Counted from the stretch's first letter, positions 11,373 to 23,107 are shown. The stretch: DNA of 64,000 nucleotides from Strigamia acuminata (GCA_949358305.1 OX442316.1:15252001-15316000), one strand, 5' to 3'. Notes: generated by a model from the letters alone, not told the origin. Program-made: numbers and translations.

Positions 11373-13292
11373 TGTGACGGTGACGACCACAACTCCCATT
11401 TAACAATGGTACCGGGAAGAGATCGCGATAAATAACAGTGAATACAATACGAGATAAATACAAGACAATTTATTGTTGGCAAACAATATGCAGTGAGCTA
11501 AATTATACATAAGACTAATGCCAACATTTGGCAAGTTAACTGACTATTAAACTATACAAAGCATAGGCCAATTGGTCCTAAAATAATATCATTACGTGTC
11601 TGGGATAAGGGAGCGGTTTCCCCATCGCTCGACCTGGTTTACAGATGTCATCTAAGCCGGATGGCTGTGTCCTGGAGTCCGATATGGCTTCGCTGGTTTC
11701 CTTGGTTCGCTGTGTAAATTATCGCACGTCGATAAATCGAATGATCTGAGCATTGCGGTTGACTTTGTCTGCACCGCCACAACTTTGGGAGGATATTGGT
11801 GTAAGTAAATGTATTCATTTACTTATCAATATTCCGCTTATGAATTATATTTAATTCATATCGTTGTGAATTCTTATTTAGATATTTTTGTGGATAAGTT
11901 GTCATCAACTTATCAGTTACATTTGCGTCTTTGATGTAATCGTGATCGTAATTAAGTCTTCTGACTTGGTTAATCAACTTGTCGCCAAGTTAATATTTAG
12001 CTGTTATAAATAAAATGAAGATTAGGCTTCCCGTCGCAACACACAATTGCCGTCGAAAGAATATACGCCTTGCCATGCAGAACGGTATCAAGCGTCCCCG
12101 GCGTCGCAGCACGGTCGTCCATCGAGTGGTTGACGGTACCACGTACACAGGGGTCGATAGCTCGCGGCTCCGCACAGCAGTTTTATCTCTCGCGGTACTA
12201 ATAATAGACCGACTGCTTTGGCATCGAATACCATGAGAATCAGCTTGCCAAACACTTGGTGCTACTCGTGGTTACTGTAAAACAGACTGCTTTGGCACCA
12301 TCAGGTGAAGGAACCGATTCTCAACAATACCGATGCTACTCGTGGTAACGGAATACGTTCATACCGAAAAAGACAACTTGGTCCTGTCCGGAGGATACTG
12401 AATTGCACAACGGCGGGTTCTCCTTCGGCGTCGCAACCGTAGACTGTAACATTTATGCAACATAATAATCCCAGCACTTCGACTTCAATTGCCGGCGGTG
12501 GCATGATTCTGTAGAATCATGCAACGGTTCTTTGCGAATAAATCAACAAAGAACCAAAAGGTTTTTTACGTGAACAACGAATCATACTTCTTAAGTAACA
12601 ATACCAAACAGAAATAATCAAACAGAGCTGCGGAATGGCCGATTGTTTGGGTTTATATAACCTGACTGGATTTAAGGATTAATCCAGTCATCCAATTGGA
12701 ACATGGGTTCCACGAATCCCTCCAATCCCGTATCACCGGAAGTGGATACGGAGGAGCATTTATGCAAATTATGCTAATCCTTGTTACAACCGGAACTGGA
12801 TACCCAGGACCGGAAATGGGTTCCACCAATCAGATTGATCGGTTGACCGATTGATCGCTAAACATTCTGTCCCGCAGAAATGGAAGTTACATTGTATTTA
12901 ACAATGTCAGATATTTAATATATATTTATATTAATATTTAACACAATTTATTCACTTGATTAAATATACGTTTATATTTAATCATGAGGTTTTCAAGTTC
13001 GTATTCGAATTTATCGCTAATTGCGATCGCGCCATCTAGTGGCAATATGGAGCATTGACAAATGCGGGTTTTAGCAGACGAATCTTCGTAATTATGCCGT
13101 GATACTTTAGTATCATGTGGAAATTAGTGTTTATTCTTAATAAACGAACATCTTTGTATTTGAAACATCATAAATGACTTTATTCTAGACATTTATCAGT
13201 TTTACACAGAATATTGTAAAAATACCATCATATTGGCGCAACAGCGCTTTCTTGATAGAAAATAGGCATTTATAGCCATTGTAAACCGTCAT
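11373..13292 (-). repeat. Left LTR (3' LTR in element sense)
   Basis: Begins TGTGACGG and ends CCGTCAT(A) on the + strand, a short terminal inverted repeat. It holds an exceptional density of short perfect hairpins with 4-nt loops, for example 11802-11825 (10-bp stem), 11839-11860 (9), 11893-11914 (9), 12501-12522 (9) and 12958-12983 (11-bp stem). Small ORFs on both strands have no recognisable domain and I treat them as chance. Confidence 0.9.
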
Positions 13293-13295
13293 ACA

Positions 13296-13305
13296 TCCCC
13301 CTTAA
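13296..13305 (-). promoter_or_regulatory. Polypurine tract beside the 3' LTR
   Basis: In sense orientation this reads TTAAGGGGGA, three bases before the LTR. It is the expected plus-strand priming site. The identical 10-mer recurs at 13667-13676 and similar C5-T tracts occur at about 13798 and 16551. Confidence 0.7.
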
Positions 13306-13888
13306 TAACACAACTATATAATATTTTATAGAGTTTTCGTTATTCTCCTAATTAGCATAAATGCTATTTTCGGACTTGATGTATCTTGGAGATACCGTGA
13401 CTTCCAATTTCGAATTTGAGTTTACATAAACTAACTTGAATTATCTAAGTTCTGGATTTCTGCCGAAATAATCTTTTCTAATAGCCTAAATTCAAGTCCA
13501 GAATTTATTTCCAAGTCTTCTTTTTGAAGAAACTTTCGTCATACATAAAATCATCATTTGTGTTATCACAAAATATTTATTTCATATGCCTAGTCAGATG
13601 TATCGCTATAAATATACAATAAATAGCTTTTAGATGATAAGAGTTGACAATTTAAGAATCAAAATGTCCCCCTTAATTGTCATGACCGGAGTCACTTGGT
13701 ATTCTTTGTACAATTGACTAATTTTAATTTAAACTAGTTGTCTTTTAATACTGTAATATTACTTTTCGAGAATTGTTAATTTTAACTTTATATTTTGTCC
13801 CCCTTTTCTTTAGAAGAGAGGTCATGATTTTTAGAAGAGGATTTTCTGTTTACACTATAATCGGGGAATCTTTGTGTATCATATCATG

Positions 13889-15382
13889 TTAATCAACATG
13901 ATTCTTTGCTAAATATTGAGCTCGCATATTTGCGAATTTCCGAGATCTCTCAGCCTGCTGTACTGATTTCTTTCGACGTTTTTCCTTTGGGCAGTTACAT
14001 ACAGTGTACTGACTTGGCAGTGTAAATGACCGTGACGACCCAACTTTTTGTTTTAGGTCATCTCTGGAAAACCATACATGAATGGGACCCTCATTGGAAA
14101 ACCATACGTGGAAAGGACCCATATTTGGAATTGTGAAATCCCGCAACAAACGAGGGGATCTATATTTGACTCTAAGTCGTGGAACTGATGATTGGAAACC
14201 TGGGTTTTCAGTCAGTTTTTGAACATGTTGGTTTGTACTTGAAGTTTCTTCATCACCAGCTGGACTTGGTGACCGAAAACGCTTTTTTGAAGTTCTTAAT
14301 TCCTCTCGTTGAGATGAATTATTCTGGATATTGCAGGGTTGCTTTCCAGACGCAAATTGTTGTATCTCCGTCAGATTGACGACTGGGACGGGTTTTAGTC
14401 GTTGGTTACGGTATTGATTTCGAAATACGAATTGTTGCGCTTCGTTTATATTTTTAAATTCAGCTGAATTTAACTGGTATTGTTTACAATACTGTTCGAA
14501 TTGATACCGGATCTCCCGTGGGTTAGTCAAAAAACTTTCTTTTTTAGGTTTAAAATCATTCTCATTATCGTGTTGGTAATACTTTTTCAAGGGAAAAGTT
14601 TGCTTGACCTTTTTTCGATTTGAAATGGGCGTTAGGTAGAATTGTCTTGGCTGGGGACTCTTCTTGGTAGACAAATCATACGTCCGCAAACATGAGTTTG
14701 TGATCGGCGATCGGGCACGTTGTTGTACGTTATTTGACTGCAAATGTTTGTTTGGAGTCCGAATATCTTTCCTTTGCATTGATATTGGTGGCCCAAAACT
14801 TTTGTTTACGGTTCCCAATTCTTTTGATAGCGGTAGGTTAATCGACAGATTAAGGCTAGCCACATATCGTTGTGCTTCAGCTGGATTAGCATATCGAACT
14901 GAAATTAGCTGATCTCGATTGTAAACGAGTTTTAATTTGTTCTGAACAACCGACTGGTTAGTTAACGAACTCTCTGGACGAGAATTATTAGGTTTATAAT
15001 TCTCTTCCCCCTTATCTACCGAATTAGGTGGTTTAAACTTTTCTAACTTAGATCCCCTACTGGATGTTTGAAACATAGTATGAGAATCTTGATTCACTAA
15101 GTTTCGGCTGTATGTTTGTGGATTCCGTACTGGATCTTGATGTGAAGATTGAGATTGGGTACGATCTCGCCAGTTCCTAGCTTTTACATAGTCTGAAGCT
15201 TCGATTATATTTTTAAACTTGGTTTTATCCAGTCCATGACGATTACAATACAGAGTAAAATGATCGGGAATCTTTTCTGTTTGATCGCCAAGTGGTACAG
15301 AACTTAAATTTAAGTTTGTCTGCTTATTATTTCCTTTTGGATCGATCATATTCAATGGTTTTTGAGCCATAAAAAAATTCAA
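13889..15382 (-). CDS. Unidentified basic 497-aa protein of the LTR element
   Basis: This is the only sizeable ORF in the element and lies in the 3' third of the sense strand, just upstream of the polypurine tract. I do not recognise it: there is no CCHC knuckle, protease, RT or integrase motif. It has a duplicated module: about residues 40-75 and 295-330 share the pattern YC-(N/K)-x5-L-x5-FKNI-x-EA-x2-(Y/F)-V. A weaker third copy around residues 165-180 keeps AEAQRYV. Near residue 430 a short unit containing HVWFS is directly duplicated. The protein is Ser/Asn/Gln/Arg-rich and ends in a strongly basic tail (KEKRRKK). Low complexity and basic charge fit a gag-like, nucleic-acid-binding role, but its 3' position is where an env-like third ORF would sit. 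The ATG is 3.5 kb from the primer-binding site, so it is probably expressed from a spliced RNA or internal promoter. Confidence 0.7.
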   Translation of the reverse strand: MNFFMAQKPLNMIDPKGNNKQTNLNLSSVPLGDQTEKIPDHFTLYCNRHGLDKTKFKNIIEASDYVKARNWRDRTQSQSSHQDPVRNPQTYSRNLVNQDSHTMFQTSSRGSKLEKFKPPNSVDKGEENYKPNNSRPESSLTNQSVVQNKLKLVYNRDQLISVRYANPAEAQRYVASLNLSINLPLSKELGTVNKSFGPPISMQRKDIRTPNKHLQSNNVQQRARSPITNSCLRTYDLSTKKSPQPRQFYLTPISNRKKVKQTFPLKKYYQHDNENDFKPKKESFLTNPREIRYQFEQYCKQYQLNSAEFKNINEAQQFVFRNQYRNQRLKPVPVVNLTEIQQFASGKQPCNIQNNSSQREELRTSKKRFRSPSPAGDEETSSTNQHVQKLTENPGFQSSVPRLRVKYRSPRLLRDFTIPNMGPFHVWFSNEGPIHVWFSRDDLKQKVGSSRSFTLPSQYTVCNCPKEKRRKKSVQQAERSRKFANMRAQYLAKNHVD

Positions 15383-18300
15383 AATCTGACGATTTTAATT
15401 CTTTAATTTATAAAGAAGACGAATATAATACACTTTTCAACAAGAAACACTTCTAAACTTTACTTTTGACAAAATAAAATTAAACTTCGCGTTTGTTTGA
15501 CACGTGTTAGCTTTTGCAGGTTACACGGCACACAAAATTCGAATCGTGACTGAAATCGGGACGGCGTGGTCAAGATGACTCTGGAACACGTCTTCTGGTC
15601 TGGTCTGGATGCGAATGATCAGTATCTGATCTGGTCCTCCTTTAATAGCAGGGGGCTGGGGATCCCTAGATCTCCCAACTTCTGATTGGCGGATGTTAGT
15701 GTCGGCCAATGGTATAAAGGACGTTACATCTATTTAGTAGTTCTCTACTAAGTCCGTTCCCTTCGAGATTCAATTTTACCGATAAAATAAAATTCCTTCG
15801 GGAAGACATTCGTAAAATATTGTATTTTTCAAATGAAAATAAAATAAACTTACTTCAATCTTCTTGAACTTTGGGATTTTTACCAATCCAAATAATTAAA
15901 TAACTTTTCTTCAAAAAATATTTTTCTTTTAATTATTCCGTTAGTGTGTGATATCGTTACAACCACAACTTTTAATAAAGTTTTCTCAAACTCTCAATTT
16001 TTCTTATTCTTATTCAATTATCGTTCAAATAATCATTCCTTTGTAATTGAAATCTATTTTCGATTCCCAACATTGTGTATTCATTTCCAATAGGAAGAAT
16101 AATTTGACCAAGTCTTTACTTTTTCGGGTTTAAATTCCATTTTTCGAGTGTGAAAAAATAAATTTTCACCATCCATCTCCCCCTTTTTTAACAAATTTTT
16201 TTTAACAAATAAAAATTCGTTAAAATTCTTTAAATTTGTTTTGCGAGAAAAATTATCTAATTCTCTAATCTTCCAAAAGAAAATATTCGAAATTTTACTT
16301 TAAACGATAAAGTTATTGGTACAAATGTGTACTTGTTTTTCGGGAGAAAACTATTCGACAATCCTTTAGACTTTTGGGTAAAAATTATTCATCAAATCTT
16401 TCTTTTTTGATGACAATTGCTTTGATTTTTCGAAAGAAAATATCTAGCTAAATTCCACTTTTCCTGAGCGGACAATTGTTTTCACAATTAGTTATTCCTT
16501 TGCGATATTTACGAAGGACGTGTCTTTGATTATTCGTTTTAATAATTTTCGTCCCCCTTATCTCTAATAACGAGATGTTTTTGCAGAGATCTTTTATCTT
16601 TTGAATGAAAGAATATTTAAATCTCAATTGTCGTAAATACCTTCATCTGCTGCAGCATTTCCTCAATTTGAACTTTTCAAATGAAAAGACAAATCTGGAG
16701 AACTTTCACTGTCAAACTTCTATTCCTATCGCGCCAAAATTCGTAATTCACTGGTTTGGAATTCCGTATAACACGTGACACAATAACAGTATCGATGTCA
16801 CAATTAAGCAGTTTACTACTCGGTCCGCGCGAGGACATGTAAATTACTTTTTTCCGATAAAAATAATTTTTCTTTGAAAAATATTTGAAATTGATTTTTC
16901 ACAACTACTTTTGAATGAAATAAAATGAAGTTATTCCAACTTTTCGTTAATTGCTCACACATAACATTCCCTTTACTGTGGGATTTGCATCGAAATTCCA
17001 TTTTTAAAGAACCTTTCTTTTACTTATCGCAAATAAAACATATTCAATCGTTTTTCTGATTAAACTTTAACACGTAAATTACGAACGAAATATATGATGA
17101 CATTCCATTAACCTTTAGGAAAATTGACTAAATTCTTAATTTTTAGAGAAAAATAATGTATCTAGAATCTTTCCTTTTCCGAATAAAATCTATGTTCAAA
17201 ATAGAAGATAAATCTTGTGCAATTCTTAGTTTTTTCGAATGGAAAAATACAACTTTTCATCAGCGGTGATTTATTTGATTTTTCCGAAAGAAAAATAATT
17301 ACTTTGAAACTTATTTTCTTCGTTTAAATCAGCTATCTGATTTTAAAGCTTCAATCCAATCAAAAAATATTCGCTCCGTAAATATTTCATGTGGCAAAGT
17401 TCATAGCCACAAATGGATTTGTTATTCCGGTTTTAAGAAATCATGTGGGAAAATGTCCGATTAGATTACTAAAAATATTCGTTGTTTTTCAAACAGCTAA
17501 ATTTCATTTAGAAATTCTCAAAATTTGGGAGACCCAAATATCGTTGGAAACTTAAAACACTGTTAAATTTCCGAAAGGAAAGATTGAATGAAATCCTTTT
17601 ACTTTTCCGAGGGAAAGCGTTTATCGTGATTCGTAACTTTCAATGTAAAAAATACTATTCTACGTGGTCGGCAACTTCATTCGCCGCCATTTTATATTTT
17701 CTTAATTTCCATTGTCCCGAAGGAAAAATTTTCCTTTTTGTGAAAATAGTTAATTCCTTCAAATAAAGGTAATATTCATTTCGATTTGCAAATCTTTTCT
17801 GCGAAATGGAGTGTGTTGTTTTTCTCCAACAACTAAATTATCTTTGGTACCGATGGCAGTGGAAAAATTAGTTCGCGACACTTAAATAAATCTCTACGAA
17901 CCTTCTGTAACATTTCTCCGCTGTCTTTTATCTGTTGTCCGCCATAATTTCCAAGCATTCGTTCGCACCTTGCGTTGAAGGTTTGAGTAGCTTCCCTGCT
18001 GCGTTTGATACGGAGATCGACGCGTATTGCTATGGCGCGTGGTCGCTGGCTATCGGTGTCGACGTACAGTTACAAGAAACTTAATTTCTTGTAAATATTT
18101 CCAAATAGTTGCGGTGTTTTCTTCGTTTTAACTTTTCAGGTGGAAAGATAAATTCGTAAGAAGTCCGCCTTCTAAACTTGTATGTTTTTAGCTTTTCGAA
18201 ATAAAACAAACTTCGAAAAAAATATCTGTATTCTTATTTCACTCGAAACTTTTTTTGATTTCTTATTTAAAATACTTCGTATTCCTTAAATTGTCGAACG

Positions 18301-18456
18301 AAAATAGTAAAGAGAGTTCACTAAACGTTTCCATTTCGTCAGTTTAACTTTTCACATGAAAATATAAACTGAAAATCTATTTGTCTGTTTTAACTAAAAT
18401 TTTTTTTGTTAATATCGGATTCAAGATTCGCTTTTGCAATTCGATCGAATTAATTT

Positions 18457-18895
18457 GCAACCTATTTCAGTGATCGTGTGATAGGTCTATAACTTCCGAA
18501 ATTCCTAGTTAAAGGACTGTTTTGGTGTTTCTCAAGAAAATAAACATGGTTTGAAACTTGTCTGTTTTTTAACTAAATCTTTTAGTTAAATATTTATCTC
18601 AAAATTCACTTTTACAATTCTATCGAATTTAATTGCAACCTAATCTCGGTGGGACCTCCACGTGTGAGATTAGGTGGTAGTCTTTGAAATCCCTAAAATC
18701 TTCAAACGAAAATAATGAAGGAAAATCTACTACGTATTTTTATTTCATCAGTTTAACTTCTTCACATGGAAATATAAACTGAAAATTTAATCTGTCTATT
18801 TTTAACTTAAATCTTTTTGTTAAATATTTATCTCCAATATTCACTGTTGCAATTCAATCGAATTTAATTGCAACCTAATCTCGGTGGGACCTCCA
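18457..18895 (-). repeat. Leader repeat that duplicates the primer-binding site
   Basis: The block from 'tataaactgaaaat' to 'gcaaccta' plus the primer-site sequence occurs at 18642-18660 and again at 18877-18895 (spacing 235 bp). A degenerate version follows 'gcaaccta' at 18457. The inner copy is followed by CGTGTGA, i.e. it also includes the first bases of the LTR. Confidence 0.75.
18877..18895 (-). promoter_or_regulatory. Primer-binding site, tRNA-Gln
   Basis: On the + strand the 19 bases end ...GGTGGGACCTCCA. This matches the 3' end plus CCA of animal tRNA-Gln(UUG) as I know it, and lies two bases from the LTR. In sense orientation it starts TGGAGGTCCC. Confidence 0.85.
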
Positions 18896-18897
18896 CG

Positions 18898-20817
18898 TGT
18901 GACGGTGACGACCACAACTCCCATTTAACAATGGTACCGGGAAGAGATCGCGATAAATAACAGTGAATACAATACGAGATAAATACAAGACAATTTATTG
19001 TTGGCAAACAATATGCAGTGAGCTAAATTATACATAAGACTAATGCCAACATTTGGCAAGTTAACTGACTATTAAACTATACAAAGCATAGGCCAATTGG
19101 TCCTAAAATAATATCATTACGTGTCTGGGATAAGGGAGCGGTTTCCCCATCGCTCGACCTGGTTTACAGATGTCATCTAAGCCGGATGGCTGTGTCCTGG
19201 AGTCCGATATGGCTTCGCTGGTTTCCTTGGTTCGCTGTGTAAATTATCGCACGTCGATAAATCGAATGATCTGAGCATTGCGGTTGACTTTGTCTGCACC
19301 GCCACAACTTTGGGAGGATATTGGTGTAAGTAAATGTATTCATTTACTTATCAATATTCCGCTTATGAATTATATTTAATTCATATCGTTGTGAATTCTT
19401 ATTTAGATATTTTTGTGGATAAGTTGTCATCAACTTATCAGTTACATTTGCGTCTTTGATGTAATCGTGATCGTAATTAAGTCTTCTGACTTGGTTAATC
19501 AACTTGTCGCCAAGTTAATATTTAGCTGTTATAAATAAAATGAAGATTAGGCTTCCCGTCGCAACACACAATTGCCGTCGAAAGAATATACGCCTTGCCA
19601 TGCAGAACGGTATCAAGCGTCCCCGGCGTCGCAGCACGGTCGTCCATCGAGTGGTTGACGGTACCACGTACACAGGGGTCGATAGCTCGCGGCTCCGCAC
19701 AGCAGTTTTATCTCTCGCGGTACTAATAATAGACCGACTGCTTTGGCATCGAATACCATGAGAATCAGCTTGCCAAACACTTGGTGCTACTCGTGGTTAC
19801 TGTAAAACAGACTGCTTTGGCACCATCAGGTGAAGGAACCGATTCTCAACAATACCGATGCTACTCGTGGTAACGGAATACGTTCATACCGAAAAAGACA
19901 ACTTGGTCCTGTCCGGAGGATACTGAATTGCACAACGGCGGGTTCTCCTTCGGCGTCGCAACCGTAGACTGTAACATTTATGCAACATAATAATCCCAGC
20001 ACTTCGACTTCAATTGCCGGCGGTGGCATGATTCTGTAGAATCATGCAACGGTTCTTTGCGAATAAATCAACAAAGAACCAAAAGGTTTTTTACGTGAAC
20101 AACGAATCATACTTCTTAAGTAACAATACCAAACAGAAATAATCAAACAGAGCTGCGGAATGGCCGATTGTTTGGGTTTATATAACCTGACTGGATTTAA
20201 GGATTAATCCAGTCATCCAATTGGAACATGGGTTCCACGAATCCCTCCAATCCCGTATCACCGGAAGTGGATACGGAGGAGCATTTATGCAAATTATGCT
20301 AATCCTTGTTACAACCGGAACTGGATACCCAGGACCGGAAATGGGTTCCACCAATCAGATTGATCGGTTGACCGATTGATCGCTAAACATTCTGTCCCGC
20401 AGAAATGGAAGTTACATTGTATTTAACAATGTCAGATATTTAATATATATTTATATTAATATTTAACACAATTTATTCACTTGATTAAATATACGTTTAT
20501 ATTTAATCATGAGGTTTTCAAGTTCGTATTCGAATTTATCGCTAATTGCGATCGCGCCATCTAGTGGCAATATGGAGCATTGACAAATGCGGGTTTTAGC
20601 AGACGAATCTTCGTAATTATGCCGTGATACTTTAGTATCATGTGGAAATTAGTGTTTATTCTTAATAAACGAACATCTTTGTATTTGAAACATCATAAAT
20701 GACTTTATTCTAGACATTTATCAGTTTTACACAGAATATTGTAAAAATACCATCATATTGGCGCAACAGCGCTTTCTTGATAGAAAATAGGCATTTATAG
20801 CCATTGTAAACCGTCAT
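18898..20817 (-). repeat. Right LTR (5' LTR in element sense)
   Basis: Same length as the left LTR with no indel. All embedded ORFs translate identically in the two copies. The hairpin series is repeated at +7525. It should contain promoter and polyadenylation signals in sense orientation, but I could not pick a convincing TATA box. Confidence 0.9.
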
Positions 20818-21336
20818 AACAGGCTCGACCAATAGGAACTGGTTCCGCTCTAAGGGTTGGTCAGAGTATAGTTGTTGTTTTTTGAACCTCAATAACAATG
20901 AATTATTCACAATTCCTATACATGTATTGTAAACACAAGGGAGCGGGTAAAATTCCAAAGCTTGGTTTCCATTTCCGTTTTGACCATTTTCCTGTTAGAT
21001 GTAGTTCTATGTCAGAATTATTCTTCCTCTTGGCAATGTTTCTATGGTGGTTTTGAATATTTATAAATATAAATTAGTCGTTAATGAATCTGTGTATGAG
21101 CGAGTAGTGTGAATTGCAAATGAGTTGAAGAAAGAACTTCAATTGGGTTAAATCAGCAGAATTAAATTGTGAAAATGTGATGAATTAATTTTCGATTTTT
21201 TCTGTAGAGTAGAGATCAAGTGGAGGTTCCGGGAGAGAACAAAGATGAAGTGTTCTTTAAAAAGAAAATTTAGTTAATGAGGGCGTTGCACAAGTTTTTA
21301 TGTTTAAAGTTGGGCTTTGTTAAACAATAAAGACTA
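20818..21336. other. Right half of the split MITE, then no gene
   Basis: 20818-20869 (from 'gctcgaccaataggaactgg' to 'cagagtata') continues the MITE interrupted at 11372 and ends in the GAGTA-TA terminus typical of this TA-flanked family. The rest shows no gene. Confidence 0.55.
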
Positions 21337-21482
21337 TACTCTTTCCGAACTCAAGAAGAGCCCTGGAAGCTGGGCTCCCATTGGCCGAGCTATCTCACTA
21401 GTGTAGCAATAGTTGCATTGCAGTTCCAAGTAGGCCAATGGGAGCCCAGCTTCCAGGGCTCTTCTTGAGTTCGGAAAGAGTA
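21337..21482. mobile_element. Short MITE (146 bp) with ~52-bp inverted ends, TA flanked
   Basis: Begins TACTCTTTCCGAACTCAAGA and ends in its exact inverse. Both arms continue to a CCATTGGCC block, leaving a ~40-bp loop. TA lies at 21335-21336 and 21483-21484. The TACTC terminus is shared with the MITE at 50105. Confidence 0.85.
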
Positions 21483-21484
21483 TA

Positions 21485-22096
21485 TATGGATTTCAAATTT
21501 AAAAATAGGAAAAAAAAATTTACAGAGGGGCAACAAGGTGTAATAAGGTAATACTGCAGTCTTTGTACTTCAAAAATAGAATTTATGGTAATAATTTATA
21601 GGCAACACAGATTTAATACGAGAAGTTTCGTCGAAAAGCTCAACGAGGACTATTGAATTTACAAATAAAAAATGAATTTATGTGAATTTTTAAAGTAGAT
21701 GAACATAGAAATAGAAAAGTGTATTTTACTTTGATCCAATTTTTCACGCGTTCTCTTCGAGGCCAATTTCGTGAGATATTTCAAATGTACTTTCCTGCAA
21801 TAAAGTTGATAGTATAATGGCTTTAACATCAATTAAGCTGTACTGAGCAGGAAAAGGGTAATTAGTTTTGCAGAAGCACTGCAGTGAAGTGTCACTTCAA
21901 AATGAATTCAAGCATCCATCTTTATGGGCAGTAGTTGCATTCTAAAGGTAATTTTGAGGCAACATGTTTAAAGTTAAACTATCTCGATCTAGCTTAAATA
22001 ATGACAAAATCAGAAGAAACAGAAACTTTATTTCTTGTTAAAAAATAAATCAACAACAATTGAATCCAGCAGGCTTCATTTTACTGGTTTATTACA
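21485..22096. other. No gene seen
   Basis: AT-rich sequence with only short ORFs and no recognised repeats. Confidence 0.4.
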
Positions 22097-22480
22097 CAGG
22101 GTGTTCTGACAGTCTGGTCCTCTCCAAATATTTCCTGAGCAATTGCATCTCGGCCAACTTTGACGAAGCGATCGTGTAGGAAGTTGGGTGAGAGCAATCC
22201 AATAATGTCATCAAATTTGACCATTTTCAAGGTCATTTGCTTTCTAACTTTTAAACCAATTAGGTTAGAGAAAAATTTTCAATCAGAAAGTTGTAGAGCA
22301 CCATCAAATTAGTACTATCCAACTTATCTTCGTCATCTTAAGTACACAGGGTGAGGCAGAGAAATTTGATGCTTTTGAAAATGTAATTACTCTGTAACTA
22401 ATTCAAATTTTTATTTGAAACTAAAACCATTATACAGAGTTTGAAATGCCATTTTTATGTCTGGAAAATTATATCACACA
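22097..22480. mobile_element. CAGGGTG-ended interspersed repeat, partial copy
   Basis: Starts CAGGGTGTTCTGAC and carries 'ctcctcaaatatttcctgagcaattgcatct'-like sequence shared with 26176-26805 and, inverted, with about 46960-47158. Its last ~120 bp (from GGGTGAGGCAGAG at about 22351) is the inverse of the right end of the 26176 copy. Confidence 0.6.
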
Positions 22481-23107
22481 GATGTACTACCCGCACCCAT
22501 GTGTATTGGGCCGCTTGTATTTTTTTATGTTAAAAAAAATAAAATTGTAAAATTCGAACCCTAAAAAATGTTTTTAATCAAAATAAATAAATGCAACTAA
22601 CTTATAGAACAAACATTGGGCTTTATTTAAAAAATTTTTTTTTTTAACTTAAATGGGCCAAAAGTTATGGCCATTTGAATTTGCGCTACTTGGCACAAGT
22701 GTATTGGGCCACTACGCTAATTGCCTCAAGTGAGTTGGGCCGGCAGAAAAAGCTTAGCACCACATCTAAAAAATCACACAAAAAAATGGTTTCTTCAGAA
22801 AATCATTGTTTATCTGGACAATACTTTACAATCTTTTGTTGGATAACCAAAATTTTGTATGTGATTGTGCAGGCCAAGTCAAAACTTACATGTGATGGGT
22901 TTGGAACACTGAGCAATTGACTTGACTTTATGCTTAGAATCATTTTTCTGCTGAAATATCCATGTCAAAGGCAGTTTATCACCTGCAAATTGAAGCATAA
23001 CAATCCTTCAACACTTTTTTATAAGTATATTGGTCCGTGATACCCTTAATTTAATGTTGTGGACCGATACAGATACAGGAAACTATCCCCAAGCCATTTT
23101 ACTATTG
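22481..23107. other. No gene seen
   Basis: No supported exon. 'tattgggcc' recurs three times near 22505-22740. The 81-codon ORF at 22675 has no domain. Confidence 0.35.

Larger units (their letters stand above)
15383..18896 (-). other. Long non-coding leader of the LTR element
   Basis: About 3.5 kb without a credible ORF. It is AT-rich and studded with small inverted repeats of the form YTTTTC-N4-GAAAAR, for example 16673-16688 (loop AAAT), 17139-17154 (loop AGAG), 16428-16441 (loop GAAA) and 18352-18362 (loop ACAT). A TTCC-TTCG-GGAA hairpin is at 15793-15804. A 62-codon minus-strand ORF (15521-15709) shows no domain. Confidence 0.6.
11373..20817 (-). mobile_element. Non-autonomous LTR retrotransposon, 9.4 kb, complete and young
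   Basis: Two 1,920-bp LTRs flank a 5.6-kb interior. They have the same length, a constant 7,525-bp offset and show no difference where I compared them. AACAG occurs immediately outside both ends (11368-11372, 20818-20822) as a 4-5 bp target duplication; the last LTR base is ambiguous by one. Sense is the minus strand: primer-binding site beside the right LTR, polypurine tract beside the left. The interior has one ORF and no protease, RT, RNase H or integrase, so it must be mobilised in trans (a LARD-like element). The empty site is represented by the related MITE at 50105-50541. Confidence 0.9.

Noticed and set aside
11990-12504. Arg-rich ORFs on both strands in the LTR (and again at 19515-20029)
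   Set aside because: Identical in the two LTRs, overlapping on opposite strands, explained by hairpin-rich LTR sequence.
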